Source: Ensifer sp. IC3342
GTDB lineage: Bacteria; Pseudomonadota; Alphaproteobacteria; Rhizobiales; Rhizobiaceae
NCBI RefSeq assembly: GCF_020193655.1
Contig: NZ_JADYVE010000010.1
Coordinates: forward strand, 62,001 to 126,000
Reading direction: 5' to 3'
Length of the DNA stretch: 64,000 nt
A program made the position numbers and the translations under genes. Positions 34,150-43,421 of the stretch are shown here, one piece after another; position 1 is the stretch's first letter; every line of letters begins with the position of its first letter. The notes beneath the pieces were generated by a model. That model worked only from the letters and a program-made list of their open reading frames with translations, searched no databases and was not told the DNA's origin.

Positions 34150-37014
34150 ATGTGCAGCGCGGAGGCTCTGCCGAAAAATTTGAGCAGCAAGATCGGAACT
34201 TTGGATTCGCCGGATCTTCGGGCGGTGTTGGACGCATTGCCCATGGCGGTCTACGCCACGGACCCAGAGGGGATCATAACCTACTTCAATCAGGCGGCCG
34301 CGGATCTCGCCGGCAGGGAACCATGGCTGGGCAAGGATCGTTGGTGCATCAGTTGGGAATTGCGTCGTGCGGACGGATCAATTCTGCCCCATGACGAGTG
34401 TCCCATGGTCCAGACGCTCAAGGAAGGACGAGCCATAAGGGGGCATGGGATTGTGTCTGTGCGCCCGGATGGAACGATGGTTCCTATCCTTCCCTGCTCG
34501 ACACCGATCTTTGACAAGTCGGGGATGATGACGGGGGCGATCAATCTCCTTGTCGACATCAGCGAACGAAACGGCTCGGAAACTATTCTGGATGCGGAGG
34601 CCGAGCGAACAGCGGTCCTGGACCCGGTCGTTTCCCGCTCCGGCGAAGTACACGCAGCAACAGCGATCGACGACGCAGATTCGCCACTCGCCAGCCAGCA
34701 TGAGGCTGAACGCCGCCTAAGGGCCGAACGGGATTCCCAATATCTCGCCGCGATCGTCGAGTCTTCCGACGATGCCATCATCAGCAAGGACTTGAACGGC
34801 ATCATCAGCAGTTGGAACAACGGAGCCGAACGTCTTTTTGGCTACGCCGCCGATGAGGTGATCGGGAAGCCGGTTACCATTCTCATACCGCCCGGCCATG
34901 AGGATGAGGAGCCCCATATCCTCGATCGCATCCGCAATGGAGTGCGCATCGATCACTACGAAACGAAGCGCCGACGCAAGGACGGAAGCCTTGTGGATAT
35001 CTCGCTCACGGTTTCGCCCGTTCGTGACGCCACGGGCCGCATAATCGGCGCCTCGAAAATTGCCCGCAACATCACTGAACAGAAGCAAGCCGAACAGACA
35101 ATGCAAGCGCGTCTCCGCGAGCAGGCTTCACTTTACCACCTCACCGAAAAGCTTCACCGTGCCAATGGCACTGAAGAGATCTACGACGCGGCGTTGGACG
35201 CCATTAGAGCGGCGCTCAACTGCAGCCGCGCGTCGATTCTGTTATTCGACCAGTCCAATACAATGCGTTTCGTCGCCTGGCGTGGATTATCGGAACGTTA
35301 CCGCCATGCCGTCGACGGCCATTCTCCATGGACTCCGGACGCCCGCGATCCGGATCCGATCTTCGTTGAGGACGTGACTAGGGCCGACTTTTCCGACGAG
35401 CTCAGAGCGACAATCGCATCGGAAGGCATTGCCGCACTCGGGTTCATTCCCTTGATTACCGGAGGACGGCTGATCGGCAAGTTCATGGCGTATTACGACA
35501 GGCCGCATGCGTTTAGCGAGACGGAGATCAGCCTCGCGCTGACAATCGCACGACAGCTCGGCTTCAGCATCCAACGCATCCGAGCCGAACGGGCAAGGCA
35601 ACTCGCGGAGGAGCAACTGCGACGCAACGAGGCCAACGAACGGGCACGCGCGGCGGAACTGCAGGCCATTATGGAGGCTGTTCCGACCCCCATCTGGATC
35701 ACGCGAACGCCCGACTGCCGTGTCATCGACGGTAACCGAAGCGCTTACGAACTGCTCCACCTGCCGCCAGGTTCGAACCTTTCATTTTCGGCGCCCCCTG
35801 ATGAGCGGCCGTCCGGGTTTCAGATCTTCTCGGCGGGCAGGACGTTGTCGGCCGATGAACTGCCCGTGCAGCGCGCCGCAGGCGGAGAAGAGGTCGAAAA
35901 CTTCGAGGAGGAGATCCGGTTCGATGATGGTAGATCGCGCCATCTCCTCGGCAACGCGACCCCGTTGCGAAACGCTCTTGGAGAGCTAACGGGCGCGGTG
36001 GCCGCCTTCATTGACATCACGGAGCGCAAGCAGACAGAAGAAGCCCTTCGAGAAAGCGAGCGCCGGCTGAAAATGGCTCTGGATGCCGGGCGGATGGGCG
36101 CTTGGGAGTGGAACCTGCAGAGCGGCCGGGTGATCTGGTCACCCGGGCTTGCGGTGCTTCATCATCTCGAGCCAGGAGCATGCGAGGGAACACTTGCCGA
36201 TTTCGAGCGTGATATTCATCCGGCCGACCTTCCGGCCGTCGAACAGGCGATCGAGAGGGCCCTTGCGAGCCGCGAGGACTATCATGTCGCCTACCGCATG
36301 CGTCTTCCCGACGGGACGATACGCTGGATGGAAGCCATTGGCCGGTTCTCGCCCTCAGACGGCCCGGCGGGTGCACGCCTGGCCGGCATTTGCATGGACA
36401 TCACCGAGCGAAAGGAGGCTGAAGCGCAGAGGGACCTGCTGGTCGCTGAACTCAGCCATCGTGTGAAGAACACGCTGGCCACCGTCAACTCCATCGCACG
36501 GCAGTCTTTTTCGACGAACCCGGACGCGCGCGATGCGCAGCGATCGTTCGATGCCCGCATCCGGGCGTTGGCACAAGCGCATACCCGTCTTGCGGAGGCC
36601 AGGTGGTCGGGAGTCTCTCTTGAGACCATATTCTCCGATGAGCTGGCCCCCTATCGAAGCGAGAACAACATCTCTCTCGACGGCCCACCAACGACTCTGC
36701 CACCCAAACATGCCCTGACCCTCGGCATGGCCGCGCATGAGCTTGCCACCAATGCCGCCAAGCATGGCGCGCTTTCCGTAAAGGCTGGTCGCGTAAGTGT
36801 CGATTGGGCTGTCGACCCAAGTGAGAACCGGCTTTGCATCCGCTGGTGCGAGACGGGGGGCCCTCCCGTCTCACCGCCAAGCCGCAACGGTTTCGGCCGC
36901 TTGCTCCTCGAACGGGTCCTCGCTTCCGACCTCGGCGGTGATGTCCGCCTGGAGTTTGCGTCGCAAGGGCTGAGCTGCACGATCGACGTGCCCTATCTCA
37001 GGGGTGCCCAATGA
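34150..37014 (+). CDS. exsG: Multi-PAS HWE-family sensor histidine kinase (ExsG-like)
   Basis: 954 residues. Several PAS domains are visible, with a GAF domain between them: PAS at about 20-130 and 200-320 (YLAAIVESSDDAIISKDLNGI...), GAF at 330-480, then PAS at 500-620 and 635-760. The kinase starts at H770 (ELSHRVKNTL, the H-box of HWE kinases), with the N-box HELATNAAKHGALS and ending VRLEFASQGLSCTIDVPY. No membrane helix, so a cytosolic sensor. ATG 34150 has GGAGGG five bases upstream and a general-stress promoter just before; the longer frame is rejected. HWE kinases often signal to PhyR-type stress regulators. It overlaps exsF (ATGA). The symbol is by likeness to the pSymB genes and is probable, not proven. 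Confidence 0.87.
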   Translation: MCSAEALPKNLSSKIGTLDSPDLRAVLDALPMAVYATDPEGIITYFNQAAADLAGREPWLGKDRWCISWELRRADGSILPHDECPMVQTLKEGRAIRGHGIVSVRPDGTMVPILPCSTPIFDKSGMMTGAINLLVDISERNGSETILDAEAERTAVLDPVVSRSGEVHAATAIDDADSPLASQHEAERRLRAERDSQYLAAIVESSDDAIISKDLNGIISSWNNGAERLFGYAADEVIGKPVTILIPPGHEDEEPHILDRIRNGVRIDHYETKRRRKDGSLVDISLTVSPVRDATGRIIGASKIARNITEQKQAEQTMQARLREQASLYHLTEKLHRANGTEEIYDAALDAIRAALNCSRASILLFDQSNTMRFVAWRGLSERYRHAVDGHSPWTPDARDPDPIFVEDVTRADFSDELRATIASEGIAALGFIPLITGGRLIGKFMAYYDRPHAFSETEISLALTIARQLGFSIQRIRAERARQLAEEQLRRNEANERARAAELQAIMEAVPTPIWITRTPDCRVIDGNRSAYELLHLPPGSNLSFSAPPDERPSGFQIFSAGRTLSADELPVQRAAGGEEVENFEEEIRFDDGRSRHLLGNATPLRNALGELTGAVAAFIDITERKQTEEALRESERRLKMALDAGRMGAWEWNLQSGRVIWSPGLAVLHHLEPGACEGTLADFERDIHPADLPAVEQAIERALASREDYHVAYRMRLPDGTIRWMEAIGRFSPSDGPAGARLAGICMDITERKEAEAQRDLLVAELSHRVKNTLATVNSIARQSFSTNPDARDAQRSFDARIRALAQAHTRLAEARWSGVSLETIFSDELAPYRSENNISLDGPPTTLPPKHALTLGMAAHELATNAAKHGALSVKAGRVSVDWAVDPSENRLCIRWCETGGPPVSPPSRNGFGRLLLERVLASDLGGDVRLEFASQGLSCTIDVPYLRGAQ

Positions 37015-37376
37015 CCGAATCCGAAGGCTGCCGGGTTTTCGTAGTCGAAGATGAATTCCTGGTTGCATTGCAGATTGAAGACGACCTTATTGCAGCCGGC
37101 TACGTCGTCGTGGGTCCTTACACGACGTTGCAGGGATCGATCATCGCGTCCCGCCAACAGAAATTCGAAGTCGCTACTCTCGACCTGAATCTGCGCGGCG
37201 AGTTTGTCTATCCACTTGTCGATGAACTGATCGAGCGTGGCGTGCCCGTCCTGCTGCTGACGGGCTATACAGCGGCAGATTTACCGGAGCGGTTTCGTGC
37301 ACTGCCTCGCCTGGCCAAACCGTTCGACGGTCCCGAACTGATCAGGCAGGTCGAAAGCCTTCTGGCCGCGAGGTGA
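37011..37376 (+). CDS. exsF: Single-domain response regulator (ExsF-like)
   Basis: 121 residues, a receiver domain only. The acidic pocket E13-D14, phospho-acceptor D58 (ATLDLNLRGE), T84 and K103 are all in place. There is no output domain, so it probably relays phosphate or acts by protein contact. The start overlaps the kinase stop (ATGA); this is its likely partner. A strong terminator follows at 37486-37520. Confidence 0.88.
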   Translation: MTESEGCRVFVVEDEFLVALQIEDDLIAAGYVVVGPYTTLQGSIIASRQQKFEVATLDLNLRGEFVYPLVDELIERGVPVLLLTGYTAADLPERFRALPRLAKPFDGPELIRQVESLLAAR

Positions 37377-37485
37377 CGACGGCTCTATGCGCAGGGCAGC
37401 GCAACACTCTCGACGGCGCGTCCTGGCGAAAGCTCGCCCATCTCCATCTCGTCTTCGGCCAGTACTCGTAGAGAGAAACGGAGAG

Positions 37486-37520
37486 AGCATGTCGCGCTGC
37501 CAAAGCGCGACATGCTTTTT
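37486..37520 (+). terminator. Intrinsic terminator after exsGF
   Basis: AGCATGTCGCGCT (37486-37498), loop GCCAA, AGCGCGACATGCT (37504-37516), then TTTT. A perfect 13-bp stem with a U tail, oriented for the plus strand and 110 bases past the receiver stop. It ends the kinase operon before the convergent MFS gene. Confidence 0.85.
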
Positions 37521-37557
37521 CTACAATGACACCGCAATCGGTGAGTTGGCCTCCTTC

Positions 37558-38781
37558 TTATTCTGCGGGTTGGGGCAGCGTCCCCGCCGCAGCTTCCATT
37601 CGGCCTCCGGCCAGAATGCCCTGACCCAAAGCGATGGTCGCCACGGTCGTCACTCCGGCGGCTACAGATACGAAGAAGCCGTTTTGCGCGCCGAAATTAT
37701 CGACTACCCAGCCCGCGACGAAGGCCCCGAACGCCATGCCAATTCCAATGCCTGTCATCACCCATGTAACGCCCTCGGTCAGCATTGATTCCGGAACCCG
37801 CCGCTCGATCAAGCCAAAGGCCGTGATGAAGGTCGGCGAGATGGCGATGCCGCTAACAAAGACGGCGACAGCCAGAAGCGGTACCGTATCGGCAGCCAGC
37901 AGCGGCAGGGCTGTCACCGCAAGGATGGTGACCGCGATCAGCAACTGCCTCTGCAGTGGCATGCTGGGATTCAGGGCCCCGATGACTAGCCCTACGAGGA
38001 ACGAACCGATCGCGTAGACGCCGATGACAAGGCTTGCGGCATTGGGCTGACCGAGCTCCTTCGTGATTGCAACGGCACTGACTTCCGCCGTAGCGAACAT
38101 CGAGCCGACGAATACCAGTGCGAGCGTTATGATCTGCACCGGTCGCAGCCGAATCGCGGAGCCCTGGGAAACACCTCGCTCCAGGTGACGCACTTTCGGT
38201 TCAGTCGAACGCTGCAGGACGAAAGCCGTCGTTCCGATCGCAAGGAAAATGGTGCTGACCAGCATCCCCGCTTCCGGAAACAGCGCGACCGCCAACCCGA
38301 CCGAGAGCGACGCGCCGGCGATGTAAACCAGTTCGTCCGCTGCCGACTCGAAGGCAAAGGCCGTGTTCAACTCGGGACGGTCGCGGAAAATCTCAGTCCA
38401 GCGCGCCCGCAACATCGCCGGAATGCTTGGCATCGCCGCCGCGAAAAAGGCCGACATGAACAACGCCCAAGCTGGCCAATCCTGGTTCGCTCCCACCATG
38501 AGTGCAATAAACGCCAGGACCGAGACCACCGTCGTCGGCACTATGACCGTCGATTGGCCGAGCCGATCGACCAGTCGCGAAATTTGAGGAGAGGCGAGCG
38601 CATTTGTAAGGGCGAACGTTGCTGAAACCGCGCCCGCGATCCAATACTCCCCGCGTGTCTGCGACAGCATCGCGACAATGCCGATCGGTGCCATGGCAAT
38701 AGGCAAGCGAGCGAAGAAGCCCGCGGCGGAGAAGCCTTTCGTGCCCCGCACACTGAATATTTCTCTGTAAGGATTGGACAT
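37558..38781 (-). CDS. MFS transporter
   Basis: 407 residues, twelve membrane helices of the major facilitator superfamily (DHA-like), with the helix 2-3 loop near SRLVDRLGQSTVIVPTTVV and a duplicated half plan. Probably a drug or metabolite exporter. ATG 38781 has GAAGGA seven bases upstream; an ATG at 38799 has none. Divergent from a TetR-family gene, with three TetR-like palindromes between them, so expression is probably released by the effector that is exported. Confidence 0.82.
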   Translation of the reverse strand: MSNPYREIFSVRGTKGFSAAGFFARLPIAMAPIGIVAMLSQTRGEYWIAGAVSATFALTNALASPQISRLVDRLGQSTVIVPTTVVSVLAFIALMVGANQDWPAWALFMSAFFAAAMPSIPAMLRARWTEIFRDRPELNTAFAFESAADELVYIAGASLSVGLAVALFPEAGMLVSTIFLAIGTTAFVLQRSTEPKVRHLERGVSQGSAIRLRPVQIITLALVFVGSMFATAEVSAVAITKELGQPNAASLVIGVYAIGSFLVGLVIGALNPSMPLQRQLLIAVTILAVTALPLLAADTVPLLAVAVFVSGIAISPTFITAFGLIERRVPESMLTEGVTWVMTGIGIGMAFGAFVAGWVVDNFGAQNGFFVSVAAGVTTVATIALGQGILAGGRMEAAAGTLPQPAE

Positions 38782-38815
38782 GAGGTGTTCCTTCGTCATC
38801 AGGACGCCCTAATTA

Positions 38816-38830
38816 CATACGTGGCGTATG
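38816..38830. promoter_or_regulatory. TetR-type operator, copy 1
   Basis: CATACG-TGG-CGTATG is a perfect 6-3-6 inverted repeat in the promoter region between the MFS exporter and TetR genes. It is the copy nearest the exporter. Confidence 0.7.
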
Positions 38831-38844
38831 CGCGAAGGTAGTTG

Positions 38845-38859
38845 CATACGCCGCGTATG
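38845..38859. promoter_or_regulatory. TetR-type operator, copy 2
   Basis: CATACG-CCG-CGTATG is a perfect 6-3-6 inverted repeat 29 bases (about three DNA turns) from copy 1, midway between the divergent genes. Confidence 0.72.
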
Positions 38860-38867
38860 TCAAATAA

Positions 38868-38882
38868 AATACGCGTCGTATG
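38868..38882. promoter_or_regulatory. TetR-type operator, copy 3
   Basis: AATACG-CGT-CGTATG differs from the other two by one base in the left arm. It is 16 bases before the TetR ATG and would block its own transcription. Confidence 0.6.
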
Positions 38883-38898
38883 CGAAGAAGGAGAATCC

Positions 38899-39534
38899 AT
38901 GAGTAAGCCGCGCCCGGTGATGATTGCCGAAACACGCGCGAAGTTGCTTGCGGCGGCCCGGCACGCCTTCGGGACAGTAGGCTATGCGCAATCCTCGATG
39001 GATGATTTCACCGCAGGCGCGGGATTGACGCGTGGCGCGCTCTATCACCACTTCGGAGACAAAAAGGGGCTGCTGCAGGCAGTGATTCAAAAGATGGATG
39101 CCGAGATGACGGCGCGGTTGCACAACGTCTCGTCACGAGCGCCGACGCGCTGGCAGGGATTCGTCGACGAGTGCGTGGCCTATATTCAGATGGCGCTCGA
39201 GCCCGAAATTCAACGAATCATGTTTCGCGACGGCCCCGCCGTCCTCGGCGACATATCTCAATGGCCAAGCACCAACGGCTGTATCGCAGCCCTTAGTCGG
39301 AGCCTGAGGGAACTCAAGGCGGACGGCGCGATTGTCGACGTCGATGAAGAAGCGACTGCGCGCCTGATCAACGGTGCCAGCAGCCACGCTGCCTTGTGGA
39401 TCGCCAACTCGGAGAACCCGCAGGAAACATCGAAAAGGGCGGTGGAGGCCTTCCGTGCATTGCTCGAGCGGCTCAAGAAGCCTGACGGAGAGACAGCCAA
39501 AGCTCGCGCGACGATTTCAGTGACAGGATCTTGA
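38899..39534 (+). CDS. TetR-family transcriptional regulator
   Basis: 211 residues. The N-terminal TetR helix-turn-helix is clear (ETRAKLLAAARHAFGTVGYAQSSMDDFTAGAGLTRGALYHHFGDKKGLLQAV), followed by an all-helical ligand domain. AAGGAGAATCC precedes ATG 38899; the longer frame begins inside the operator region and is rejected. Three palindromes upstream are its likely sites, controlling itself and the divergent MFS exporter. Confidence 0.88.
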   Translation: MSKPRPVMIAETRAKLLAAARHAFGTVGYAQSSMDDFTAGAGLTRGALYHHFGDKKGLLQAVIQKMDAEMTARLHNVSSRAPTRWQGFVDECVAYIQMALEPEIQRIMFRDGPAVLGDISQWPSTNGCIAALSRSLRELKADGAIVDVDEEATARLINGASSHAALWIANSENPQETSKRAVEAFRALLERLKKPDGETAKARATISVTGS

Positions 39535-39575
39535 CCGAGCACCTTCACCTGTATGGCGGTGCGTCTTCTCGCCAC

Positions 39576-40266
39576 TTATTGAGCCCAGCGACCATGGAGC
39601 CAGCGCGTCAGGATCGCCGCGAGTTCTTCGGGCGCCTCCATGGGGATCATATGCCCGGCCTCCACCAACACCATGACTGAGCCAGGAATGCCATCGCGCA
39701 GTTCTTCGGCCTCCTCGATGCTGCGGAGGCGGTCCTGTGTTCCTGCCACGATCAGCGTGGCGCAGCGGATCTCGCCCAGGCGTTCAAGATCGCCATCACG
39801 ACGAAACATTGTCTGCTGCTGAAAGACCCTACCGCCGAGGCGAACGCCCATCGTATGGATCCGATCAATCAATTCAACATCGTGCTCCCGATCCGGGTGA
39901 ACAGAAGTGCGAAGGGAAGCAGGGCTAAGCCCCCCGGAATGAGGCAGGATCGAACGTGGAGGCTGCCGACCTGCGCCGCGCTTGAATTTCGCCGTCTCCT
40001 CGCGCAGAGGTAGCGATCAGCACGAGCGACGATACCCGCCGTGGTGCAAGCCGTACCATCTCCCGCGCGACGTAACCTCCCATGGAGAAACCGACGAGCG
40101 TGAACTGCTCCGGCGCATCAATCAGTGCCTGTCCCGCCATTTCCTCAATCGAGTGCGCCTGCGTCGAATCGACATGGACGATTTGGCCGCCGGTCGGCAG
40201 GCGACGGAGCATGTCCGACCACAGTTCGCGGTCAGTCATGAACCCCGGGACAAGGACAATGTTCAT
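39576..40266 (-). pseudogene. Alpha/beta hydrolase split by a frameshift
   Basis: Two reading frames join into one alpha/beta hydrolase. The N-terminal piece (40266 to 39925) has the start MNIVLVPGFMTDRELW and the nucleophile elbow GFSMGGY, and ends after STFDPASFRGA. The C-terminal piece (to 39576) carries the Asp (GTQDRL) and His (GHMIP) of the triad. The break is at a run of six G on the coding strand (plus-strand CCCCCC at 39930-39935). Removing one base restores the frame through LSPASLRTSVHPD into the second piece. So it is a decaying gene, a phase-variable gene or a sequencing error. The C-terminal piece alone would lack the nucleophile. Confidence 0.82.
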
Positions 40267-40366
40267 CCGTTCGGTTCTTTCACGTGGTATGACCGCTCGA
40301 CCTGCAAGACCTCCGGACGTTTAAGAAGAACGTCGAACAGGGCACTGAGCCGAGCAATTCGCCGCA

Positions 40367-40413
40367 ATGTTTTTATCCTTAAGCCCGCTACGATTCAGAC
40401 AAACATGTTGTAA
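40367..40413. repeat. Small palindromic intergenic element, copy 2
   Basis: ATGTTTTTATCCTTAAGCCC and the following GCTACGATTCAGAC...ACATGTTGTAAG match the element at 27108-27154 at about 35 of 47 positions. The arms are less perfect here, indicating decay. It lies in the 314-base gap between the frameshifted hydrolase and the XRE gene, both on the minus strand; nothing else was recognised there. Confidence 0.55.
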
Positions 40414-40580
40414 GTGGATACGCGTCGGAAAAAGCCCGGGAAAGAGCATCGGTGCCTAAACGACCCGCCGCGCCGCTCGGGCTCAACAAGGACCGGAATT
40501 ACCTGAATAAAGTCAATGGCATGCAGAGAACCGCGAGATCTTCCGACCGGTCCGCGCGGCGGGACCGGTCGGCTTGTCCG

Positions 40581-40832
40581 TCAAATTTCCACGGTCAAGA
40601 AGTCCGATAGCGGCAGTTGCAACGCGGATGCAATGCGCTTCAGCTTTGCCGGATTGCTATCCAGACCACTTTCAATCTCACTGATTTCGACGTTGGCGAG
40701 GCCACAGGTAACAGCAAGGTCTTCGATGCTGTAGCCGACAGCCTCGCGAGCGGCTCGGACGCGGGCAGCCACGTCGTTGCTGACGACGGGAGCGGCTTGC
40801 TTGTTGCTAAAACTTTCGAGTGAAATGGACAT
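40581..40832 (-). CDS. Small XRE-family helix-turn-helix protein
   Basis: 83 residues. An HTH of the XRE/Cro type spans residues 22-76 (VAARVRAAREAVGYSIEDLAVTCGLANVEISEIESGLDSNPAKLKRIASALQLPLSDFL). There is no other domain, so it is probably a small DNA-binding regulator. A purine-rich GAAGGAGAC precedes the ATG. The 600 bases upstream hold no gene that I can support. Confidence 0.8.
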   Translation of the reverse strand: MSISLESFSNKQAAPVVSNDVAARVRAAREAVGYSIEDLAVTCGLANVEISEIESGLDSNPAKLKRIASALQLPLSDFLTVEI

Positions 40833-41447
40833 AAATGTCTCCTTCTCTGGGCATTGAATTTTTATAAATTCGATGTTGAGGGGGGCGACACGCGCCTTGG
40901 CGACGGCGGTAACGTTTTATGTCATCGATGTAACATAGACAAGCCACCATACCGCGAAACGCACGGCAACCGCCTCGCCTTGCATCATCAAAACCGAATG
41001 CAACCGCGCTTTGGACCAAGTTGTGCGCGCCCACGGAGTTTCCAACGTCCGGGGGCGAGAACCTGCCCCCTATCCTTAAAACCAGTTTCCAGCGGGCGCC
41101 GTTGGCCATAGACTGAGACTCATGAGGGTTTTCAGTTTCACTGCATTTCAGCACCTCCAGATCTTCAGTGGCATATTTGCTTTGCACAGGCTGCTGCTCG
41201 ACAAGGAAACGCGACGTCGCGACGGCAGCAATGAGGCCGGATATCTCGGTTCTCCATTGAACAGACAGTTGCCGTCGATCCCTGTAACCGGCTCGGCCGG
41301 TTGGACACGGCATCCGGCGGAATTGTTTCCGCCGCCGAGCCAAGCGCGGCCGCAAGATCCCCCAATCCGATGGTTGTGCCTCGCTTTGGACGATAGCCCC
41401 ACCTGAGCACCCGAACGACTGCCCCTTCTGAAGGCAAGGAACCGAAG
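40833..41447. other. Intergenic region, no supported gene
   Basis: 615 bases between the XRE gene and the SbmA-like transporter. Short open frames exist on both strands (41122-41406 plus; 41165-41437 minus), but none has a ribosome site with a protein-like composition. The part near 40860-40940 is AT-richer and may hold the promoter of the XRE gene. The region may be the long leader of the transporter gene or a decayed gene. Confidence 0.5.
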
Positions 41448-43259
41448 ATGACGAATCAAGCCGGAGCGAACGCAGCCCCCAGACCCCCGGGCGCGGAGAG
41501 CACGACCCTCCGAGACCAGTTCGACATGATGCGCCGCGCCTTCATGGCGTCCCCGCTGCTGAAGACAATTCTATGGCTCACGGCCGGCAGCTTCGCGATC
41601 ATCATCGCGACAGCGATCGGACAGATCATTCTCAACCGCTGGAACCGCCCTTTTTTTGACGCGATCGAGCGGCGCGATCTCGACGCCTTTTTCTATCAGC
41701 TCTTGGTGTTTGTCGGCATCGCCGGTGGCCTGTTGGTGCTCAATGTCACGCAGCAATGGCTCAACCAGATGGTACGATTGAAGCTGCGTGAGGGGCTGAC
41801 GCTCGATCTGATCAACGAATGGATGCGGCCGCTGCGCGCCTTCCGGCTTGCCAACTCCGGCGCAATGGGCATCAATCCGGATCAAAGAATGCAGGAAGAC
41901 GCCGGCCATCTTGCCGACCTCACCACGGACCTCGGTTTCGGCCTTCTGCAGTCGTCCATCCTGCTCGCATCTTTCGTGAGCGTTCTGTGGGCGCTGTCGG
42001 CAGGCTTTGTTTTCCACATCGGCGGCTACTCGCTTGAGATTCCGGGCTATATGGTCTGGGCAGCGATCCTTTATGCCGGCTCGGCATCCTGGCTGAGTTG
42101 GCTTGTCGGGCGACCGCTGATCGCCTTGAACGGCGAACGCTACGCACGCGAAGCTGAATTGCGTTTCTCGCTGATGCACGTCAGCGAACACATCGACGCC
42201 ATATCGCTTGCTGGGGGCGAGACCGGCGAGCGGCGGCGCCTGGAGCTCGATCTCGCGACCGTGCTCGGCGCCATGCGCAACATCTACCGTGCCCAGATCA
42301 ATCTTGGCTGGGTCCAGGACGGTTATGGCTGGGTCACGGTCGTCGCGCCAATCCTGGTCGCCGCGCCCGTCTATTTTTCCGGCGAGATCAGCTTCGGCGG
42401 CCTAATGATGGCCGTCGGCGCCTTCAACCAGGTTCATACGTCGCTCAAATGGTTCGTCGCCAATATTAGCGCCATCGCCGACTGGCGGGCGACGCTTCTG
42501 CGCGTCGCGGCCTTCCGCCGTGCGCTGATCATGACTGACGTCCTGCACGACGCGGAAAAACGGATCGAGTTCGTCGAGAATGACACAAACAAGCTGACCT
42601 TCGACAAGCTCGAGGTCGCATCGTCGAGCGGACGCACCAGGCTTTCCGAGCCGCACATCGAGATCGGCGCGGGTCAGCGCGTAGTGATCAGCGGCGACCC
42701 CCGCGCGGGAAAGACGCTGCTCTTCCGGGCGCTCGCACGGCTTTGGCCCTGGGGAAGCGGGCGCGTCGGGTTGCCGGCTGGCGAGATGATCGCGTTCATC
42801 CCGCGCTCCCCCTATTTCCCGAGGGGCAAACTGCGCGACGCGCTTTCCTATCCGCGTGCCGGTGACTTCTCGGATGCGAGCCTTGTTGCTGCACTTTCGA
42901 AAGTCGGGCTTGATCAATTGACCACCCTGCTCGATCGCGAAGCGCGTTGGGAGCGCGAGCTCAGCGATGACGAACAACGTTCACTCGCCTTCGCACGGCT
43001 TGTTCTCCATCGGCCGCGCTGGGTGATCATCGATGAGGCGCTCGAGACGATGGATGGGGAAGCGATGAAGCGAGCCCTGTCCATCTTCGAGAACGACCTC
43101 CGCGATACCGCCGTCGTCAAAATTGGCCGGACGCCGAGGAATGGACCGCTGTTCTCCCGCGTTATCCATCTCGTGAAGGACGCCGAAGGGCCCGTCCTGA
43201 AACCCATTCACCTTGGCGGTGGTATGCACGAGAAGGAACTCGCGGCCAGCGCGCCTTGA
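41448..43259 (+). CDS. SbmA/BacA-type ABC transporter with fused ATPase
   Basis: 603 residues. The N-terminal half is an SbmA/BacA-like membrane domain with about six helices (LNRWNRPFFDAIERRDLDAFFYQLLVF; LREGLTLDLINEWM). The C-terminal half is an ABC ATPase: Walker A GDPRAGKTLLF, signature LSDDEQRSLAFARLVL (LSGGE changed to LSDDE), Walker B WVIIDEAL. This is the YddA/BclA-like class. In rhizobia BacA and BclA import nodule-specific cysteine-rich peptides and protect bacteroids, so peptide or cobalamin-type uptake is plausible here. It stands alone on the plus strand. The substrate is unproven. Confidence 0.85.
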   Translation: MTNQAGANAAPRPPGAESTTLRDQFDMMRRAFMASPLLKTILWLTAGSFAIIIATAIGQIILNRWNRPFFDAIERRDLDAFFYQLLVFVGIAGGLLVLNVTQQWLNQMVRLKLREGLTLDLINEWMRPLRAFRLANSGAMGINPDQRMQEDAGHLADLTTDLGFGLLQSSILLASFVSVLWALSAGFVFHIGGYSLEIPGYMVWAAILYAGSASWLSWLVGRPLIALNGERYAREAELRFSLMHVSEHIDAISLAGGETGERRRLELDLATVLGAMRNIYRAQINLGWVQDGYGWVTVVAPILVAAPVYFSGEISFGGLMMAVGAFNQVHTSLKWFVANISAIADWRATLLRVAAFRRALIMTDVLHDAEKRIEFVENDTNKLTFDKLEVASSSGRTRLSEPHIEIGAGQRVVISGDPRAGKTLLFRALARLWPWGSGRVGLPAGEMIAFIPRSPYFPRGKLRDALSYPRAGDFSDASLVAALSKVGLDQLTTLLDREARWERELSDDEQRSLAFARLVLHRPRWVIIDEALETMDGEAMKRALSIFENDLRDTAVVKIGRTPRNGPLFSRVIHLVKDAEGPVLKPIHLGGGMHEKELAASAP

Positions 43260-43421
43260 CGGCGGTGCGGCTTCGGCCGGTGCAGGCGCTGCAGTCGCCG
43301 CAAAAGATGCCACGCAGGGTCTGGATCATGTCATTAATTTGCTGGGATAGCAAAACGATATAACTCTTTGAACATAACTCAATTCCGGACGGAGAACCGC
43401 GTACACTTTTCTCATGGCGCT

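Noticed and set aside
41122-41437. Two overlapping ORFs on opposite strands (plus 41122-41406, minus 41165-41437)
   Set aside because: No ribosome site, unusual composition, and no domain recognised; more likely leader sequence of the SbmA-like gene.
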